A stretch of DNA of 64,000 nt from Verticiella sediminum (lineage in GTDB: Bacteria > Pseudomonadota > Gammaproteobacteria > Burkholderiales > Burkholderiaceae_B). Each line of letters starts with the position of its first letter. The first letter of the stretch is position 1. The stretch is taken from assembly GCF_007558815.1 (NCBI RefSeq), contig NZ_VLTJ01000024.1, forward strand, positions 1 through 64,000, written 5' to 3'. Both the position numbers and the translations under genes were made by a program. A model generated the notes under the pieces. The model was not told the DNA's origin. It ran no database searches and saw nothing but the letters and a program-made list of their open reading frames with translations. Positions 54,774 to 63,264 of the stretch are shown piece after piece.

Positions 54774-55616
54774 TCAGCGCGTAGGGGGTGGGCTGCGTTC
54801 TAGCCAGGGCAAGGCATAGAACTTCTCGTTGCTCGCGTACGACGCATGGATGCGCTCGCGCACCGCGGGGGATGTTTGATAGATCTGCACGAAGCGCGCG
54901 ATGCGCGGGTCGTCGGCGTTGTCCGCCCGGGTCACGAAGTGGATCGCCCAGCGTCCGTCCTCGACGCCCGAGAAGAGCAGGCCATGCCGCGCGGCGACAT
55001 CGGCCTTGCCGGCGGCGACGTAGTGCGACGTCACGCCGTAGGCCAGGTCCACGTCCTCGAGCGAGCGCACGAGCTGCGGCCCTTCGATCTCGACGAAGCG
55101 CAACCGGCGCGGGTTTTCGGCGATGTCGGCCAGGCTGACGTTGCCCTCGATGCCTGGCTTCAGACGCAGCAGACCGGCCTGCTGCAGCAGCAACAGGCCG
55201 CGACCCTGGTTCGCCGGGTCGCTCGCCACGGCAACGCGGGCGCCCTCGGGCACCTGGCGAATGTCGTCGAACTTCAACGAGAAGAGGCCCACGTTGGGCA
55301 GCAGGCCGATCGCCACCGGCTTGAAGTCGTACTTGCCCTCGCGCACGGCGTTGGCGAGAAAGGGCAGGTGCTGGAAGTAGTTGACGTCGAGGTCGCCGGC
55401 GGCCAGCGCGGTGTTGGGCCCGCGCCACTCGGAGAACTCGATGACTTCGACCGGCAGGCCCTGCCGGTTCGCGTCCGCCGCGGCGGTGTTGATGGAGTCG
55501 GCGATGGCGCCGGGCGTGACGCCGATCTTCAGGGGGGCGCCCTGGCCGTGGGCGGAAAAGGCGAGCACGAAGGCGGAGGCGGCCAGGCCGCGCAGCAGGG
55601 CAGGCATGCGAATCAT
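54774..55616 (-). CDS. MetQ/NlpA family periplasmic binding protein, copy 1
   Basis: Substrate-binding protein of 280 residues in the NlpA family (methionine and related ligands). It has a signal peptide (RMPALLRGLAASAFVLAFSA) without a lipobox cysteine, so it is probably soluble in the periplasm. Marks are LKIGVTPGAIADSIN, VEVIEFSEWRGPN, DVNYFQHLPFL and ASDPANQGRGLLLLQQAGL. The start at 55616 lacks a good ribosome site; 55607 and 55631 are alternatives. It lies 84 bp after metI and is the second binding protein of this transporter. Confidence 0.9.
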   Translation of the reverse strand: MIRMPALLRGLAASAFVLAFSAHGQGAPLKIGVTPGAIADSINTAAADANRQGLPVEVIEFSEWRGPNTALAAGDLDVNYFQHLPFLANAVREGKYDFKPVAIGLLPNVGLFSLKFDDIRQVPEGARVAVASDPANQGRGLLLLQQAGLLRLKPGIEGNVSLADIAENPRRLRFVEIEGPQLVRSLEDVDLAYGVTSHYVAAGKADVAARHGLLFSGVEDGRWAIHFVTRADNADDPRIARFVQIYQTSPAVRERIHASYASNEKFYALPWLERSPPPTR

Positions 55617-55699
55617 GGGAGAGTCCGGCAAGAAAGGCGGAAAGAGGCGGGCACCCGCGCTGCATGGGCGCGGATGCCCGGGGGAGGGAACGGGCGGGT

Positions 55700-56350
55700 T
55701 CAGCGAGTCTTGAGGCGGCGCACGGCGCGATCACCGATCCACTGCACACTGGTGACGAGCGCTATCAGGATCGCGATCACGATCAGCATCACCTGTGTGT
55801 CGAAGCGCTGGTAGCCGTAGCGGATGGCCAGGTCGCCCAGGCCGCCGGCGCCGACGGCACCCGCCATGGCGGAGGCGCCGATCAGCGTGACCAGCGTGAT
55901 GGTGAAGCCGCCGATGATGCCGGGCAGCGCCTCGGGCAGCAGCACGTGCCGCACGATGTGCCACTTGCGGCAGCCCATCGCCTGCGCCGCCTCGATCAGG
56001 CCGGCGTCGACCTCGCGCAGGCTCACTTCCGCGATGCGCGCGAAGAACGGCGTGGCGCTGATGGCCAGCGGCACGATCGCCGCCCAGACCCCGATGGTGG
56101 TGCCCGCGACGATGCGCGTGAACGGAATGAGCGCCACCAGCAGCACGATGAAGGGCGTGGCGCGAAAGCCGTTGACCACGCCGCCCACGACGCGATTGAG
56201 CCGCGGCGACTCGAGAAACCCGCCGGGGGCGGTGACGATCAGCAGGACGGCGATCGGGATGCCGGCGAGCAGGGCGATGCCGCCGGACACGCCGACCATC
56301 ATCAGCGTGTCCAGAAAGGCCTGCCAGTAGCGATCAGGCGAGAGCGACAT
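55700..56350 (-). CDS. metI: MetI-type ABC transporter permease
   Basis: Inner-membrane permease of 216 residues with five or six membrane segments. The coupling-loop region [26 protein letters not shown] is the typical EAA motif. GAGG lies before the ATG at 56350, which sits inside the end of metN (17-bp overlap). With MetN and two MetQ-like proteins it makes a complete importer; within a sulfonate/sulfone island the ligand may be methionine or another organosulfur compound. Confidence 0.93.
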   Translation of the reverse strand: MSLSPDRYWQAFLDTLMMVGVSGGIALLAGIPIAVLLIVTAPGGFLESPRLNRVVGGVVNGFRATPFIVLLVALIPFTRIVAGTTIGVWAAIVPLAISATPFFARIAEVSLREVDAGLIEAAQAMGCRKWHIVRHVLLPEALPGIIGGFTITLVTLIGASAMAGAVGAGGLGDLAIRYGYQRFDTQVMLIVIAILIALVTSVQWIGDRAVRRLKTR

Positions 56351-57497
56351 GGCCGAGCACCTCGAAGTCGTGAGCGATACCGGAAAGGTTCGACGGGTGG
56401 GATGCGTCCTCGGACAAGCCTCGTGTGCCGGGAACGGCGAGCAGGAGCCGGCCCTGGGCGTGGCCCTGGATGCGGTCGATGCCGCCGTGCAGCAGGCGGG
56501 CGCGGCCGCCGGCGAGCGCAGCGATGCGCGCCAGCTCCGGTTCGAGACCGCCGTCGCCGCTGTAGCGCAGGCGGACGATGGTTTCGTATGGGCCCTCGGG
56601 CGGCGTGGCTTGCAGACGACGGCGGATGTCGTCGGGCAGCTCATGCTGCAGGGGCGCCAGCAGGGCGCGGGTGGCCGCGTGCCGGGGCGAGCCGAACACC
56701 TGCCAGACGGGGCCGCACTCGGCGATTTCGCCCTGCTCGAGCACCAGGACGTCGTCCGCGATCTCGCGGATCACGCTCATCTCGTGCGTGATGAGCACGA
56801 TCGTGATGCCCATCCTGCGGTTGATCTCGCGCAGCAACTGCAGGATGGCCTGCGTCGTCTCGGGGTCCAGCGCGGAGGTCGCCTCGTCGCACAGCAGGAT
56901 CTCGGGGTGGTGGGCGAGCGCACGCGCAATGCCGACGCGCTGCTTCTGGCCGCCGGAGAGCCGGCTGGGATAGGTGTCCCGCTTGCTGGCGAGGCCGACG
57001 AGCTCGAGCAGTTCCTCCACGCGCCGTTCGCGCTGCTCGCGCGGTACGCCGGCGACCTTCAGCGGCAGCGCGACGTTTTCGGCGACCGTCTTGGCCGAGA
57101 GCAGGTTGAAGTGCTGGAAGATCATCCCGATGCGCCGGCGCAGCTCGACCAGTGCGTTCTCGTCGAGGCCGGCGAGGTCGATGCCGTCGACCCGTACCTC
57201 GCCTGTGCTGGGCGTCTCCAGCCGGTTGAGCAGCCGCAGCAGGCTGGACTTGCCGGCACCGCTGCGGCCGATGATGCCGAACACACGGCCGGCAGGAATG
57301 TCCAGGTCGATGTCGTGCAGCGCCTGGACCTTGCCGGCGGAGGATTGGTAGGTCTTGCCGACCCCTTGCAGGGCAATGCTGCCGCCGCGTGCGGCCTGCG
57401 CTTGCACGTGGACGGAGGCGGTCGTGTGGACGGCGGCCGACGCCGGGGAGCGCCGGGCTCCCGCGATGTCGCCGCGCAGCGCGGTGGTGAGGTTCAC
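56334..57497 (-). CDS. metN: MetN-type ABC transporter ATPase
   Basis: ATPase of 387 residues. The first 35 residues are an unusual low-complexity extension. The ATPase domain (about 38-285) has Walker [10 protein letters not shown], signature LSGGQKQR, Walker [13 protein letters not shown] and the switch histidine in ITHEM. The C-terminal NIL domain (about 305-385) is the regulatory methionine-binding domain of MetN. The start is GTG at 57497, seven bases after AGGAG. It follows metQ2 by 21 bp. Confidence 0.93.
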   Translation of the reverse strand: MNLTTALRGDIAGARRSPASAAVHTTASVHVQAQAARGGSIALQGVGKTYQSSAGKVQALHDIDLDIPAGRVFGIIGRSGAGKSSLLRLLNRLETPSTGEVRVDGIDLAGLDENALVELRRRIGMIFQHFNLLSAKTVAENVALPLKVAGVPREQRERRVEELLELVGLASKRDTYPSRLSGGQKQRVGIARALAHHPEILLCDEATSALDPETTQAILQLLREINRRMGITIVLITHEMSVIREIADDVLVLEQGEIAECGPVWQVFGSPRHAATRALLAPLQHELPDDIRRRLQATPPEGPYETIVRLRYSGDGGLEPELARIAALAGGRARLLHGGIDRIQGHAQGRLLLAVPGTRGLSEDASHPSNLSGIAHDFEVLGHVALA

Positions 57498-57518
57498 GGC
57501 GAGGCTCCTGCGACGGCT

Positions 57519-58334
57519 TCAAGGTTGCCGCGTCCAGGCCAGCGCGTAGAGCCGCTCGTCGTCGCTGAAACCCTTGTGCGCCACTTCGCGCACGGCGGGC
57601 GAGTTCTGGTAGATCTGAATGAAGCGCTGGATGTCGGCGTCGTCGGCGCGGTCCTCGCGGACCACGAAGCGGATGGCGAAGCGGTCGTCCTCGATGCCCG
57701 AGTAGGTCAGCCCGCTCGACGGATCGAAGGCCTTGGCGGCGACGATGAAATGCGGGTAGCCGATGGCCAGGTCGACGTCGCCCGTGATGCGCACGAGCTG
57801 CGGGCCTTCGGTCTCGACGAACTGCAGCTTCTTGGGGTTGTCCGTGATGTCGGCGAGGCCGCCCAGATAGCCGACGTCCGGCTTGAGCGTGATGAGGCCG
57901 GCCTTCTGCAGCAGCAGCAGGCCACGGCCCTGGTTCACCGGATCGCTCGGGATGCCGACCTTGCCGCCCTGCGGCACGTCGGCCACCGTCTTGTGCCGCA
58001 GCGAGTACAGGCCGATGTTGCCGAGCAGGCCGACGCCCACGCTCTTGAGCTTGAAGCCCTGTTTCTGGATCGCGTTGTCCAGGAAGGGTTCGTGCTGGAA
58101 GTAGTTGATATCGATGTCACCCGCGTTCAGGGCGACGTTGGGCGTCGTCCAGTCGGTGAACTCGATGACTTCGACCTTCAGCCCCTGCGCGTCCGCCTCT
58201 TTGGCGGCGGCGGCGACCGTGTCGCCGTAGGCGCCCGGCACCACGCCGATCTTCAGGCCGGCGGCCTGCGCCACGGGCACGATCAGGGCAGCGGCAATGG
58301 CGGAGAACAACAGTTTCTTGAATACGTTCTTCAT
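57519..58334 (-). CDS. MetQ/NlpA family periplasmic binding protein, copy 2
   Basis: Substrate-binding protein of 271 residues with signal peptide (KNVFKKLLFSAIAAALIV, cut near AQAAG) and no lipobox cysteine. It shares with copy 1 the segments LKIGVVPGAYGDTV, VEVIEFTDW, INYFQHEPFL, NQGRGLLLLQKAGL and IYQNSPAVRE, but differs throughout. It is the first gene of metQ2-metN-metI-metQ1 and is preceded by boxes A and B, shared with the sfnB operon. Two receptors for one permease/ATPase suggest two ligands. Confidence 0.92.
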   Translation of the reverse strand: MKNVFKKLLFSAIAAALIVPVAQAAGLKIGVVPGAYGDTVAAAAKEADAQGLKVEVIEFTDWTTPNVALNAGDIDINYFQHEPFLDNAIQKQGFKLKSVGVGLLGNIGLYSLRHKTVADVPQGGKVGIPSDPVNQGRGLLLLQKAGLITLKPDVGYLGGLADITDNPKKLQFVETEGPQLVRITGDVDLAIGYPHFIVAAKAFDPSSGLTYSGIEDDRFAIRFVVREDRADDADIQRFIQIYQNSPAVREVAHKGFSDDERLYALAWTRQP

Positions 58335-58418
58335 GGCGAATCCAGGGCTGGGGGATGGGAAACCGGAGCGTCCGGTATGTGCCAACCATTGAAGCACCAG
58401 GCCCTGGCCGAGTGAAAA

Positions 58419-58440
58419 ACGCATTTCTCATTTGTTAATG
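58419..58440 (-). promoter_or_regulatory. Shared sulfur-operon box A, copy upstream of metQ2
   Basis: Minus strand CATTAA followed by CAAATGAGAAATGCGT, ending 85 bp before the metQ2 start. It matches 18 of 22 positions of the box at 54525-54546. Confidence 0.6.
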
Positions 58441-58492
58441 CGCGAAAGCCTATCTCCAAGTCCATGAAAAACAAGGGTATTCAAGCCCTGGC

Positions 58493-58504
58493 CATAACCT
58501 AATG
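58493..58504 (-). promoter_or_regulatory. Shared sulfur-operon box B, copy upstream of metQ2
   Basis: Minus strand CATTAGGTTATG followed by G, as in the copy at 54601-54612. Start-to-start distance to box A is 74 bases. The boxes lie in the 265-bp gap between the ligase gene and metQ2, where no gene was seen. Confidence 0.6.
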
Positions 58505-58599
58505 ACTCAGGGATGGATCGCCTGCGGCATCGGCTGCCGGAAGCTGCGCAACTTGTGCGGTGAACCGCCGGTGCGCGTGCCTCGCGCGCGATCGGGACT

Positions 58600-59850
58600 T
58601 CACTGATACGAGCGCGCGTCCTCGATCACCTTGCCGTCGTTGGGCAGGCTGCCCGCGGCCACCAGGAGGACGTCGGCGCGCAGCTTGGTCACGTCGCGTG
58701 CGCTGGCGGCGATGCGCTCGGCCAGGCCTTGCGCGGCGCCGTCGACTTCCACGTGCAGAGTCATCGCATCGCCGCTGGCCGAGTCCGACACCACCAGGCG
58801 CGCGCGCCGGACTTCCGGGTGCCGGCGCGCCACCTCGGCGACCTGCCCGGGATGCACGAACATGCCGCGCACCTTGGTCGTCTGGTCGGCGCGGCCCAGC
58901 CAGCCGCGGATGCGCCGGTTGGTGCGCCCGCAGGGCGAGGCGCCGGGCAGGATGGCCGACAGGTCGCCGGTGGCGAACCGGATCAGCGGATAGTCCGGGT
59001 TGAAGGCCGTCACGACCACTTCGCCGACCTCGCCCTCGGGCAAGGGGTCGCCCGTGCCGGGGCGCACGATCTCCAGGATCACGTCCTCGCTCAGCACCAG
59101 GCCGTCGCGCGCCGGCGTTTCGTAGGCCACCATGCCGACATCGGCGCTGCCGTAGGCCTGATAGCCTTCGACGCCGTGCTCGCGCAGCCAGGCGCACAGC
59201 GAGGGGGGAAACGCCTCGCCCGAGACCAGGGCTTTCGTGAGCGAGGGCAGCCGCACGCCCAGCTCGTCCGCTTTCTCCAGCAGCAGCTTGAGAAAGCTGG
59301 GCGTACCGGTGTAGCCCTGCGCACGCAGCTCGTGCATGGTGCGCACCTGCTGTTCGGTATTGCCGGTGCCGCCCGGGAACACCGTGCATTGCAGGGCATG
59401 CGCGGCCGTCTCCATCATCGAGCCGGCCGGCGTGAAGTGGTAGGCGAAGCAGTTGTGCACCAGGTCGCCCGTCCGAAACCCGGCCGCGTACAGCGCGCGC
59501 GCGAAGCGCCAGTAGTCCGGCCGGGCGGACTCGGGCTCGTAGATCGGGCCGGGCGAGGCGAACACGCGGCGCGCCTGGCCGCCGCGCAGCGTCATGAAGC
59601 CGCCGGTGGCGTCGCGCCCGGCGGCGCGGCCCACCTGCTGGCGCTCGAGCAGGGCGCTCTTGCGCAGTACCGGCAAGGCGGCCAGGGCCTCGCGCGAGGC
59701 GACCTGCTGCGGCGCCACGCCCGCCAGATGTTCGGCAAGGGCGGGTGCGCCCTCGATGGCCCGCGCCACCAGCCCGGGCAGGCGGGCCATGAGGTCGTGC
59801 TCGCGCTGCGCCGGGTCGCGGGTTTCCAGGGCGTCGTAATGATCGGACAT
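58600..59850 (-). CDS. Phenylacetate-CoA ligase-like (PaaK family) AMP-dependent synthetase
   Basis: Adenylate-forming CoA ligase of 416 residues, length typical of PaaK-type enzymes. Segments include AYGSADVGMVAYE (aryl-adenylate region), RFATGDLSAILPG and RRIRGWLGRADQTTKVRGMFVHPGQ near the hinge, and a C-terminal lid. It would activate an aromatic or similar acid with ATP and CoA in the cytoplasm. It follows livF on the same strand by 27 bp, so the importer likely brings in its substrate. Phenylacetate itself is not implied. Confidence 0.9.
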   Translation of the reverse strand: MSDHYDALETRDPAQREHDLMARLPGLVARAIEGAPALAEHLAGVAPQQVASREALAALPVLRKSALLERQQVGRAAGRDATGGFMTLRGGQARRVFASPGPIYEPESARPDYWRFARALYAAGFRTGDLVHNCFAYHFTPAGSMMETAAHALQCTVFPGGTGNTEQQVRTMHELRAQGYTGTPSFLKLLLEKADELGVRLPSLTKALVSGEAFPPSLCAWLREHGVEGYQAYGSADVGMVAYETPARDGLVLSEDVILEIVRPGTGDPLPEGEVGEVVVTAFNPDYPLIRFATGDLSAILPGASPCGRTNRRIRGWLGRADQTTKVRGMFVHPGQVAEVARRHPEVRRARLVVSDSASGDAMTLHVEVDGAAQGLAERIAASARDVTKLRADVLLVAAGSLPNDGKVIEDARSYQ

Positions 59851-59877
59851 GATGAATCTCTCGAGGCGGGAAACGGG

Positions 59878-60699
59878 TCAGGCGAGCCAGCGCTTGCGGC
59901 GGCGGTAGAACTTGGTGTCGCGGAAACTCTTGCGCCCGGACGTGCCGATGCCGAGGTAGAACTCCTTGACGTCCTCGTTGGCGGTCAGGCTGGCGGCCGC
60001 CCCGTCCATCATCACCCGGCCGTTCTCCAGGATGTAGCCGTAGTCGGCATAGCGCAGGGCGATGTTGGTGTTCTGCTCGGCGAGCAGGAAGCTCACCGAC
60101 TCGCGCTGGTTGAGGTCGCGCACGATCTGGAAGATCTCGTCGACGACCTGGGGCGCCAGGCCCATCGAGGGCTCGTCGAGCAGGATCATGTCCGGGTCGG
60201 CCATCAGCGCCCGGCCGATGGCGGTCATCTGCTGCTCGCCGCCCGAGGTGTAGCCGGCCTGGCTCGCGCGCCGCGTCTTCAGGCGCGGAAAGTAGGTGTA
60301 GACGCGTTCGAGCGCGCCCGCCTGGTCCGCGCGGGAAAGGCTGCGCGTGTAGGCGCCGGTCAGCAGGTTCTCTTCCACGGTGAGGTGGGCGAAGCAGTGC
60401 CGGCCCTCCATCACCTGCACGACGCCGCGCTTGACCAGGTCGGCCGGGGTCAGTCTCTCGACCTTCTCGCCCTTGTATTCGATGTTGCCCTTGGTGACCT
60501 CGCCGCGCTCGCCCTGCAGCAGGTTGGAGATCGCACGCAGCGTGGTCGTCTTGCCGGCGCCGTTGGCGCCGAGCAGGGCGGTGATGCCGCCGCGCGGCAC
60601 GGTCAGCGAGACCCCCTTCAAGACCAGGATCACGTGGTTGTAGATGACTTCGATGCCGTTGACGCTGAGTAGCGGTTCGGCGGGCGGCGCAGCGGACAT
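59878..60699 (-). CDS. livF: Branched-chain amino acid type ABC transporter ATPase (LivF family)
   Basis: ATPase of 273 residues with Walker A GANGAGKTT, signature SGGEQQM, Walker B MILLDEPSMGLAP and a basic C-terminal tail (RRRKRWLA) longer than in standard LivF (about 235). GAGG precedes the ATG. The tail and overall pattern are seen in LivF proteins of clusters with CoA ligases. The partner LivG ATPase is not in the window and probably lies beyond its right edge. Confidence 0.92.
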   Translation of the reverse strand: MSAAPPAEPLLSVNGIEVIYNHVILVLKGVSLTVPRGGITALLGANGAGKTTTLRAISNLLQGERGEVTKGNIEYKGEKVERLTPADLVKRGVVQVMEGRHCFAHLTVEENLLTGAYTRSLSRADQAGALERVYTYFPRLKTRRASQAGYTSGGEQQMTAIGRALMADPDMILLDEPSMGLAPQVVDEIFQIVRDLNQRESVSFLLAEQNTNIALRYADYGYILENGRVMMDGAAASLTANEDVKEFYLGIGTSGRKSFRDTKFYRRRKRWLA

Positions 60700-60758
60700 G
60701 GCGGCCTCGGCGGTGGGGGTGGAAGGAGGCGGCGGGCGCCGCCTCCGCGGTCGGCCCG

Positions 60759-62081
60759 TCAGCCCTCGCAGGTGCGCGGGGTGACGTTCTTCTCCTTGGC
60801 GTAGCGCTCGGCGGTTTCCTTGACCAGCGGGCCGACCACGCTCTGGTCGGCCTGGTACCAGTCGGAAGGCTCGCCCCATTGCTTGCCGTCCCATTGCACG
60901 ATGCGCGCCCAGTCGGCGCCCAGGTGGTTGGCGCAGGAGGTCTGGATCGGACGCATGATCTGGCCGAAGCCCAGCTCGTCCAGGCGTTCCTGCGTGAGAT
61001 TCAGGTTCTCGAAGCCCCAGCGCACCTGCTCGGGCGTGAGTGTCTTGCCCTGGCCGAACTTCTCCTGCGCCGTGCGGATCGCCTCGACCTGCAGCATCGA
61101 GATCATCATGCCGCGCGTGTGCGCCATCACGCCGACTTCGTTCTGGTTGCCGGCGGTGCCCTGTCCCTTGGCGTAGACCTGCTGCCTGACGTCGTCGTGC
61201 ACGCGGTCCTGGGCCGAGCTGTTGTGGATGGTGATGGTGTTGTAGCCCTTGGCCGCGGCGCCCAGGTCGCGCACGTCGTGGTCCGAGCCGCTCCACCAGA
61301 TGCCGTACATCTTCTCGCGCGGATAGCCGGTGGCCTGGGCCTCGCGGATGGCGGTGGGCGTCATGATGCCGGCGCTCCAGAGCAGGATGTAGTCGGGGCG
61401 CTGCTGGCGCACCTGCAGCCAGGTCGACTTCTGTTCCACGCCGGGCGCCGTGACCGGGTAGAGCAGCAGCTCGAAGCCGTCGCGCTGCGCCAGGCGCTGC
61501 AGCAACGGGATCGGCTCCTTGCCGTAGGGCGAGTCGTGGTAGACCAGGCCCACCTTTTTGCCCTTCAGGCTGCCTTGCTCCTGCTTGGCGATGTGCTGCA
61601 TGATCGAGTCGGCCGCCGTCCAGTAGGTGCCGAGCAGCGGGAAGTTCCATTCGAAGACCGTGCCGTCCACCGACTGCGACAGGCCGTAGCCCATGGTCTC
61701 GACGGTGACCTTGTCGATCGGCGCCTTGTCGCTGATGGCGAAGGTGATGCCGGTGGACTGCGGATCGAAACCTGAGGCCCCGCTGCCGCGCGTCTTCAAG
61801 CGCTCGTAGCATTCGACGCCCTTGGCGGTGTCGTAGGCCGTCTCGCATTCCTCGTACACCAGCCTGACGCCGTTCACGCCGCCGTCGCGCGCATTGACGA
61901 GCTTGAGGTAGTCCTGCTTGCCGTCGGCCCAGGGGATGCCCAGCGGCGCGAACTGGCCGGTGCGATACACCAGCAGCGGGATGAATTGCTCCGCGGGCTG
62001 CGCGAGCGCAGTGGCGCTGCCGAGGGCGCCGGCCAGGGCCGCACCGGCGAGGGCGCAGCGGGCGATAGTCGAGCGTTTCAT
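60759..62081 (-). CDS. livJ: Periplasmic binding protein of Liv-type ABC transporter
   Basis: Receptor of 440 residues with signal peptide (KRSTIARCALAGAALAGAL, cut near ALAQP) and a type I periplasmic fold. It belongs to the long Peripla_BP_6 group associated with aromatic- or branched-acid uptake rather than classical LivJ (about 365). AGGAG precedes the ATG. It sits between livM and livF, 59 bp before livF. Confidence 0.9.
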   Translation of the reverse strand: MKRSTIARCALAGAALAGALGSATALAQPAEQFIPLLVYRTGQFAPLGIPWADGKQDYLKLVNARDGGVNGVRLVYEECETAYDTAKGVECYERLKTRGSGASGFDPQSTGITFAISDKAPIDKVTVETMGYGLSQSVDGTVFEWNFPLLGTYWTAADSIMQHIAKQEQGSLKGKKVGLVYHDSPYGKEPIPLLQRLAQRDGFELLLYPVTAPGVEQKSTWLQVRQQRPDYILLWSAGIMTPTAIREAQATGYPREKMYGIWWSGSDHDVRDLGAAAKGYNTITIHNSSAQDRVHDDVRQQVYAKGQGTAGNQNEVGVMAHTRGMMISMLQVEAIRTAQEKFGQGKTLTPEQVRWGFENLNLTQERLDELGFGQIMRPIQTSCANHLGADWARIVQWDGKQWGEPSDWYQADQSVVGPLVKETAERYAKEKNVTPRTCEG

Positions 62082-62150
62082 GCGGTGTCTCCTGGTGGTG
62101 TCTTCATCGCACGGCGGGATGCCATGCTGGGTACGGCGAATCCGTGCGGG

Positions 62151-63215
62151 TCAATGGGGAAAGGGCCACAGGCGCAGCTTCTCGCGGCCGATGGCCCACA
62201 GCCGGGCCAGGCCGTGCGGCTCGGCGATGAGAAAGAAGACGATCAGCGCGCCGAAGACCATGTGCTCGATGTGCGAGGCCAGCGCGGTGGACATCGGCAG
62301 GCCGAGCAGGGCCGGGATGTTGGTGAGCAGGATGGGCACGAGCACGATGAAGGCGGCGCCGAAGAAGCCGCCGACGATCGAGCCCATGCCGCCGATGATG
62401 ACCATGAAGAGCAGTTGCAGCGAGCGGTCCAGGCCGAAGGCCGCGGGCTCCCAGGAGCCGAGGTAGACGTAGCCCCAGAGCGCGCCGGCGACGCCGACGA
62501 TGAAGGAGCTGACCGCGAAGGCCGTGAGCTTGGCACGCATCGGCCGGATGCCGATCACGCTCGCGGCCACGTCCATGTCGCGGATCGCCATCCACTCGCG
62601 GCCGATTGCGCCGCGCACCAGGTTCTTGGCGATCAGCGTGAACACCACCACGAAGCACAGCACGAACACGTACTTGGCGGTGGGCGAGACGATGGGCAGG
62701 CCGAGGACGTGCAGGGTGGGCACCGACACCGCGCCCGACGGCGAGTAGTTGGTGAACCAGTCCAGGCGCAGGAAGGTCCAGTCGATGAAGAACTGCGCGG
62801 CGAGGGTGGCGACCGCGAGATACAGCCCGCGGATGCGCAGGCTGGGTATGCCGAAGACGATGCCGACCAGGGTGGCGCAGGCGCCGCCCGCGAGGATCTG
62901 GGCGATCACCGGCAGGCCGGGGATGCGCACACCGAAGTTCCAGGCGGCGTAGGCGCCCACCGCCATGAAGGCGCCGGTGCCGAGCGAGATCTGGCCGCAG
63001 TAGCCGACCAGGATGTTCAGGCCGACCGCGGCGAGCGAGAGGATGAGAAAGGGCAGCAGCACCGCGCGCAGCAGGTAGTCGCTGGCGAAGTAGGGCACCA
63101 CGGTGAAGGCCGCGGCGATCAGGGCGAGCACGAAGATCCTGTCCTGGCGGACGGGGAAGATCTGCTGGTCGGCGAGGTAGCTGGTCTTGAACTGGCCGTT
63201 TTCGCGGTAGTACAT
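62151..63215 (-). CDS. livM: Branched-chain amino acid type ABC transporter permease (LivM family)
   Basis: Inner-membrane permease of 354 residues with about ten membrane segments. The conserved stretch LNILVGYCGQISLGTGAFMAVGAY and GREWMAIRDMDVAASVIGI mark the family. No clear ribosome site precedes the ATG. It lies 49 bp after livH and 69 bp before livJ. Unlike the transporter at 6-10 kb, this system keeps permease and ATPase as separate proteins. Confidence 0.92.
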   Translation of the reverse strand: MYYRENGQFKTSYLADQQIFPVRQDRIFVLALIAAAFTVVPYFASDYLLRAVLLPFLILSLAAVGLNILVGYCGQISLGTGAFMAVGAYAAWNFGVRIPGLPVIAQILAGGACATLVGIVFGIPSLRIRGLYLAVATLAAQFFIDWTFLRLDWFTNYSPSGAVSVPTLHVLGLPIVSPTAKYVFVLCFVVVFTLIAKNLVRGAIGREWMAIRDMDVAASVIGIRPMRAKLTAFAVSSFIVGVAGALWGYVYLGSWEPAAFGLDRSLQLLFMVIIGGMGSIVGGFFGAAFIVLVPILLTNIPALLGLPMSTALASHIEHMVFGALIVFFLIAEPHGLARLWAIGREKLRLWPFPH

Positions 63216-63264
63216 GCGGTGGGCGTCCTGGGCGCGTGTGCTGGGGCGGTCTGGGCGGGGCGCG

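Noticed and set aside
54538-54819. Short plus-strand frame starting MDMGIPGLRKALIF
   Set aside because: It covers the regulatory region with boxes and hairpins and the end of metQ1; no ribosome site and no family resemblance.
58335-58599. Possible SAM riboswitch before metQ2
   Set aside because: No consensus core or stem arrangement of known SAM riboswitches was recognised; the shared boxes explain the conserved segments better.
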